Shown here: one piece after another, positions 61,339 to 64,000 of the stretch
How positions within the stretch are numbered: the stretch's first letter is position 1
How the letters are laid out: every line of letters starts with the position of its first letter
NCBI GenBank assembly: GCA_035294125.1
Contig: DATGLM010000037.1
Coordinates: forward strand, 35,755 to 99,754
Direction: 5' to 3'
Source of the DNA: CADDYT01 sp035294125
GTDB lineage: Bacteria > Chloroflexota > Ktedonobacteria > Ktedonobacterales > Ktedonobacteraceae
DNA: 64,000 bases
Program-made: the position numbers and the translations under genes
The notes under the pieces: generated by a model
Database searches by the model: none
The model's input: only the letters and a program-made list of their open reading frames with translations
Told to the model about the DNA's origin: nothing

Positions 61339-62565
61339 TCAATTTTTTGCAAGCGGCTTTGGACGGCAAACAAGCGCCTTTTTCCAGGGATGAGTACGGG
61401 AAGGGCGCGAGGAGCCAGTCAAGGTCGCTTTCGACTTGAGGGCAGCAGAGGAGGTCGCCACCGCTTTGGGGACAGCCGGGCGCAAGCGAAGCAGCAAGAG
61501 CAGCAGCGAACCGACCCTCTGCTGCCAACGAGTCGTCGCCCGCTCCTGGCGTTGCAGCAGCCGTTGGCACTGCTGTTCTGAAGTGATCTGCTGCCAGCTT
61601 TCTTGCCAGCGCTCATTGCAGACGGCATTGCGTAAGGTCAGCATAGGATTGACATGGTTTTCTTGCCAATGCATCCCTGCTCCTTTGAGGCGAGCTTGCA
61701 CCACCACTTTGTTGGCACTTTCCACCATGCCGGAGCCAATGGGCCAGCCCTGCGCTCGATACTGCGGGTACTGCATCAAAGCCGCCCGTTTGCTCAAATA
61801 GCCCACGTGTTCGCGGATGCCGTCCTGCTCTGCCAGGTGGGAGGGAAGGTGGGCCAACAGGTACAGCAGCAGCGCTGGCCCCCGATGCTTGAGCCGATGC
61901 AATAGCCGCTCCAGCAGATCCGAGGGCAGCTTCATGCCGGCCTGCTGCAAGGCCTGGATCAACGCTGAAAGATGCTCAGCGGCATGCGCAAAATCGAGAA
62001 TGCGCACCGCCTCGGGACAATGCAGATCCAAGAACCCTTGCAACCACTCGGCTCCATCGGTCACGGCTGCCACCTCTTTGGCCTGGCTGACTCCCCGGCG
62101 GCCCATCTCCACTTCGGCCAGATCGGCAAACGTCTCGGCATCGCTCATGCGCGAGAAATAGGAGAGGTGATGCACATGCACTTCTGGCTCTCCCCCGCTC
62201 ACCTCTTCGCTAGCCACCTCGCCAATGGCGACCGTACGTAGCTCAGCCCAGGCCCCGTGGAGCAGAGGGACATAGGCTCCATCGGCACTGACGGCCAGAC
62301 GAGCCGCTGGCCTGGGGGAGTTCTCGTCTGGGGCTTTGGCCTGCTGTGTTTGGACAGCCAGGGCTACGGCTCCAGCTTGCTCGCTGTGTCGACGTGTCGT
62401 GGCTTCACTGACCTGCACGCCCAGCAGGCACTCCAGCATGCTGGCCGCTCGTTCAAAGGGCATCCAACTCGACAGATGCACCAGGTGCTCCTGCTGACGC
62501 GGGGTCAAACTGCTCCCAGGCGGCAGGGCTAATTGCTCATCGAGGGGGAAAAAGCCCCGTCCCAC
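61339..62565 (-). CDS. ISKra4-family transposase, main part
   Basis: A 408-residue frame carrying the catalytic core of the transposase (for example GVQVSEATTRRHSEQAG, VSADGAYVPLLHG, VAAVTDGAEWLQGFLDLHCP and GWPIGSGMVESANKVVVQARLKGAGMHW). It opens with a GTG inside the zinc-ribbon coding part of the preceding frame and is +1 relative to it. The two frames join at a T5C5 run at 62544-62553, so either programmed frameshifting or a one-base change makes the full enzyme. Confidence 0.85.
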   Translation of the reverse strand: MGRGFFPLDEQLALPPGSSLTPRQQEHLVHLSSWMPFERAASMLECLLGVQVSEATTRRHSEQAGAVALAVQTQQAKAPDENSPRPAARLAVSADGAYVPLLHGAWAELRTVAIGEVASEEVSGGEPEVHVHHLSYFSRMSDAETFADLAEVEMGRRGVSQAKEVAAVTDGAEWLQGFLDLHCPEAVRILDFAHAAEHLSALIQALQQAGMKLPSDLLERLLHRLKHRGPALLLYLLAHLPSHLAEQDGIREHVGYLSKRAALMQYPQYRAQGWPIGSGMVESANKVVVQARLKGAGMHWQENHVNPMLTLRNAVCNERWQESWQQITSEQQCQRLLQRQERATTRWQQRVGSLLLLLLRLRPAVPKAVATSSAALKSKATLTGSSRPSRTHPWKKALVCRPKPLAKN

Positions 62566-62884
62566 AACTGGGACAGGTGCTATAGCTTCTTGTCAGACTG
62601 ATCTGTTGCCCGCCTGCCGCTTGCAAGCGACGGGTCCGCTTGCCTCGGGCCTGCAAGGTCGTGCCACAAACCGGGCACGTTGGACGCTGCTCGACCGGTT
62701 TGCCGCTCCAGTCCGCATACTCACTTTGCTCTGCCGCGTCCTGGATCACCTGCGCTTCCAGCCGACTCAAGCGGCGATGGACTTCCTCTTCAATTTCTCG
62801 CAACGTCGCTTTGGGGTGGCTGCGCCGCCATTCCTTGATATCCGTCAGGATCTGCTCACTCAATTGTTGCCAATCTTGGTCCAA
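62537..62884 (-). CDS. ISKra4-family transposase, N-terminal part
   Basis: A 115-residue frame with a zinc ribbon: CPVCG near 73-77 and CPSCG near 105-109. It ends at a stop shortly after the T5C5 run, where homologues continue into the catalytic domain encoded by the overlapping frame. Same strand as the main part. Confidence 0.8.
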   Translation of the reverse strand: MDQDWQQLSEQILTDIKEWRRSHPKATLREIEEEVHRRLSRLEAQVIQDAAEQSEYADWSGKPVEQRPTCPVCGTTLQARGKRTRRLQAAGGQQISLTRSYSTCPSCGTGLFPPR

Positions 62885-62990
62885 CTCTCGGGTCCTCCTT
62901 CATCATCCTCTTGATGCTGGACCTATCTTCCCATGTTGGCTGATCTCTGTCTAGCCCCTCTGCAAAAAATTGACGGACACCCTGTTAGAC

Positions 62991-63280
62991 GGGTGAGCGT
63001 CAATTTTTTTTGCGCCGTTCGCTTGCTGAAGCATGCAAGGAGAAAAGGTTTGTCCGCCCCAGCGATACTGAGCCTGGGTGCGTCCGGTCTTTTCTCGTGG
63101 CACTTTGTGCGGGGAGGGAGAAGGCTGCCTCTGCTGGTCCTGGCTCTGTCGCTCCCGCAGCCGAAGCTCTCGACGGACCGGTCGCTTGAGCTGTTGCTGC
63201 TGGCGCAGGCGGTCTTGCTGCTGCCCGGACTCGTCCCAGCGATCCCACGCGATGCGCAACGAGAGGCGCATCTGTCTGAG
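62991..63280 (-). pseudogene. remnant of an older ISKra4-like element
   Basis: The left-end repeat GGGTGAGCGTCAATTTTTTT at 62991 is followed on the minus strand by a frame (RIAWDRWDESGQQQ..., RTQAQYRWGG) resembling the last 90 residues of the intact transposase (ERWQESWQQ, SRTHPWKKA). The rest is missing and a TAG interrupts the frame. The intact copy inserted directly against this end. Confidence 0.6.
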
Positions 63281-63549
63281 GTGCCTCTACAGGCCCTTCA
63301 ACGCTCTCCCATTTATCTGGCAGGGAAGCAGCAATGCCTCTGCCTTGTGAAAACAGCAGAACACGAGGGGCGTTCTCAATCGCAAGCCTGATCACTGATG
63401 AGCTACATCTCGTTGCGCATCGCGTGGGAGTATCCTACGAAGCCCCATGTCTCTGACGGACAGAGAAGGTGATGAAAATGAGCTAGAATAAGAGCGAGAC
63501 CGACGAGTGCAGGTCGAGCGCAAAGCGTTCTGTTCGAACCTTCTCGACC

Positions 63550-64000
63550 ATGACGGTCGGGCTCTTAGCCCTGGCAGACTGGTTAGAAAGCCTGCAGGTC
63601 ACGGTCGTGGCCATGGAATCAACCGGGGTGTATTGGAGACCGGTGCTTAACTTGCTCGAAGAGGGGCGCACCATCATCCTGGTCAATGCTCAGTACATGA
63701 AAGCAGTTCCCGACCGCAAAACCGCTATCAAAGATAGCGCAGGGATTGCGGATTTACTGCGCCATGGCCTGCGGCGGGCCAGTTTTATCCCTCCTGCTCC
63801 TATCCGTGAACTGCCTGACTTGACCAGATATCGTAAGACCTTGATCCAGGAACGGACCCAGGAGATCAACCGTTTGCAAAAAGTCCTCGAAACGGGGAAT
63901 GTGAAGCTGGCCGCTGGGGTGAGCGATGTGCTGGGCAAAAGCGGTCAGGCGATGCTTGATGCGTTCGTTGGAGGCACAACGGATGCCCAGGTGCTGGCAG
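63550..64000 (+). pseudogene. partial IS110-family transposase running off the window
   Basis: The frame (open from 63487; first ATG 63550) reads LLALADWLESLQVTVVAMES..., about four-fifths identical by eye to the IS110 remnant at 42290-43160 but in the opposite orientation. The segment corresponding to KTD.KDSEW reads KTAIKDSAG, and the first catalytic region is missing, so activity is doubtful. The 3' part is beyond the window. Confidence 0.7.

Larger units (their letters stand above)
61322..62990. mobile_element. complete ISKra4-like insertion sequence with 8-bp target duplication
   Basis: The element spans 61330-62982 (1653 bp). Its ends are inverted repeats of 21 bp (GGGTGAGCGTCAATTTTTTGC at 61330; the right end read inward differs at two positions). 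TGTTAGAC flanks it on both sides (61322-61329 and 62983-62990), an 8-bp target duplication. The right-hand TGTTAGAC is directly followed by another left-end repeat (62991), part of an older copy. Confidence 0.85.

Noticed and set aside
63000..63395. 131-codon minus-strand and 152-codon plus-strand frames
   Set aside because: Alternative frames over the degraded ISKra4-like remnant; only the frame with similarity to the intact transposase is retained.
63530..63541. GTTCGAACC resembling a tRNA T-loop
   Set aside because: It lies in the IS110 coding remnant and has no acceptor or anticodon arms; no tRNA was found in the window.
1..64000. CRISPR arrays, rRNA genes, replication origin
   Set aside because: No regularly spaced repeats, rRNA segments, or DnaA-box clusters were seen.

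Overview
The window is about 64 kb of a moderately high-GC bacterial chromosome. Gene content suggests a Chloroflexota (Ktedonobacteria-like) soil organism: a bacterial XPB/Rad25 helicase, a DUF3500 protein, tandem CaiB-type CoA-transferases, IS110/ISAs1/ISKra4/IS630-type insertion sequences, and many one- and two-component regulators. This placement is an inference from gene families; the window has no rRNA or tRNA gene to confirm it.

Layout. (1) 0-15.5 kb is mixed housekeeping and accessory genes: a secreted hydrolase, a CysM-type cysteine synthase, an OmpR/histidine-kinase pair, an acyl-CoA ligase with a membrane acyltransferase, a MaoC dehydratase, a cupin, a cytochrome P450, a Cys-rich secreted protein, an L,D-transpeptidase lipoprotein and an ABC exporter. 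(2) 15.6-23.8 kb is one branched-chain amino acid operon, ilvB-ilvN-ilvC-leuA-ilvE-ilvD. It is preceded by a ~500 nt leader with a promoter, an ORF extremely rich in Leu/Val/Ile codons and two terminator-like hairpins, which together look like a translation-coupled attenuator. The operon ends at a perfect 68-bp palindrome. A folded RNA candidate lies before leuA and an inverted-repeat element lies between leuA and ilvE. (3) 23.9-28.7 kb holds thrB-thrC (threonine, the isoleucine precursor) translationally coupled to a GT39-type membrane glycosyltransferase. (4) 28.7-40 kb holds a thioredoxin-fold protein lacking its first active-site Cys, an XPB helicase with a Ser-less alpha/beta hydrolase, a receiver-GGDEF protein, GNAT, ThiL, an ECF sigma/anti-sigma pair, a PIG-L deacetylase and an ArsR regulator.

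(5) 40-64 kb is an accessory island. It begins with a scrap-yard of broken transposases (ISAs1, an IS1182-like remnant and an internally deleted IS110). Next comes a metal/arsenic resistance module: a FAD oxidoreductase, arsC and an ArsR-ArsC fusion on the minus strand, facing a CmtR-like ArsR, an unusual CSC-motif P1B-ATPase and the remnant of a cation diffusion facilitator. An IS630 remnant follows, then an approximately 11.6 kb catabolic cluster: enolase-superfamily enzyme, DUF3500, FAH-family hydrolase, two luciferase-like monooxygenases, flavin reductase, GntR regulator, tandem CoA-transferase, a decayed second CoA-transferase and an alpha/beta hydrolase. The island ends with a complete ISKra4-like element (1653 bp, 8-bp target duplication) inserted exactly against the terminal repeat of an older relative, and a second IS110 copy running off the window in inverted orientation to the first.

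The most interesting items are the ilv leader, the catabolic cluster as a possibly undescribed flavin-monooxygenase/CoA-transferase pathway, the CmtR/CSC-ATPase metal efflux pair with its fully visible operator, and the 68-bp palindrome. All assignments were made by reading the sequence; no database search was run.
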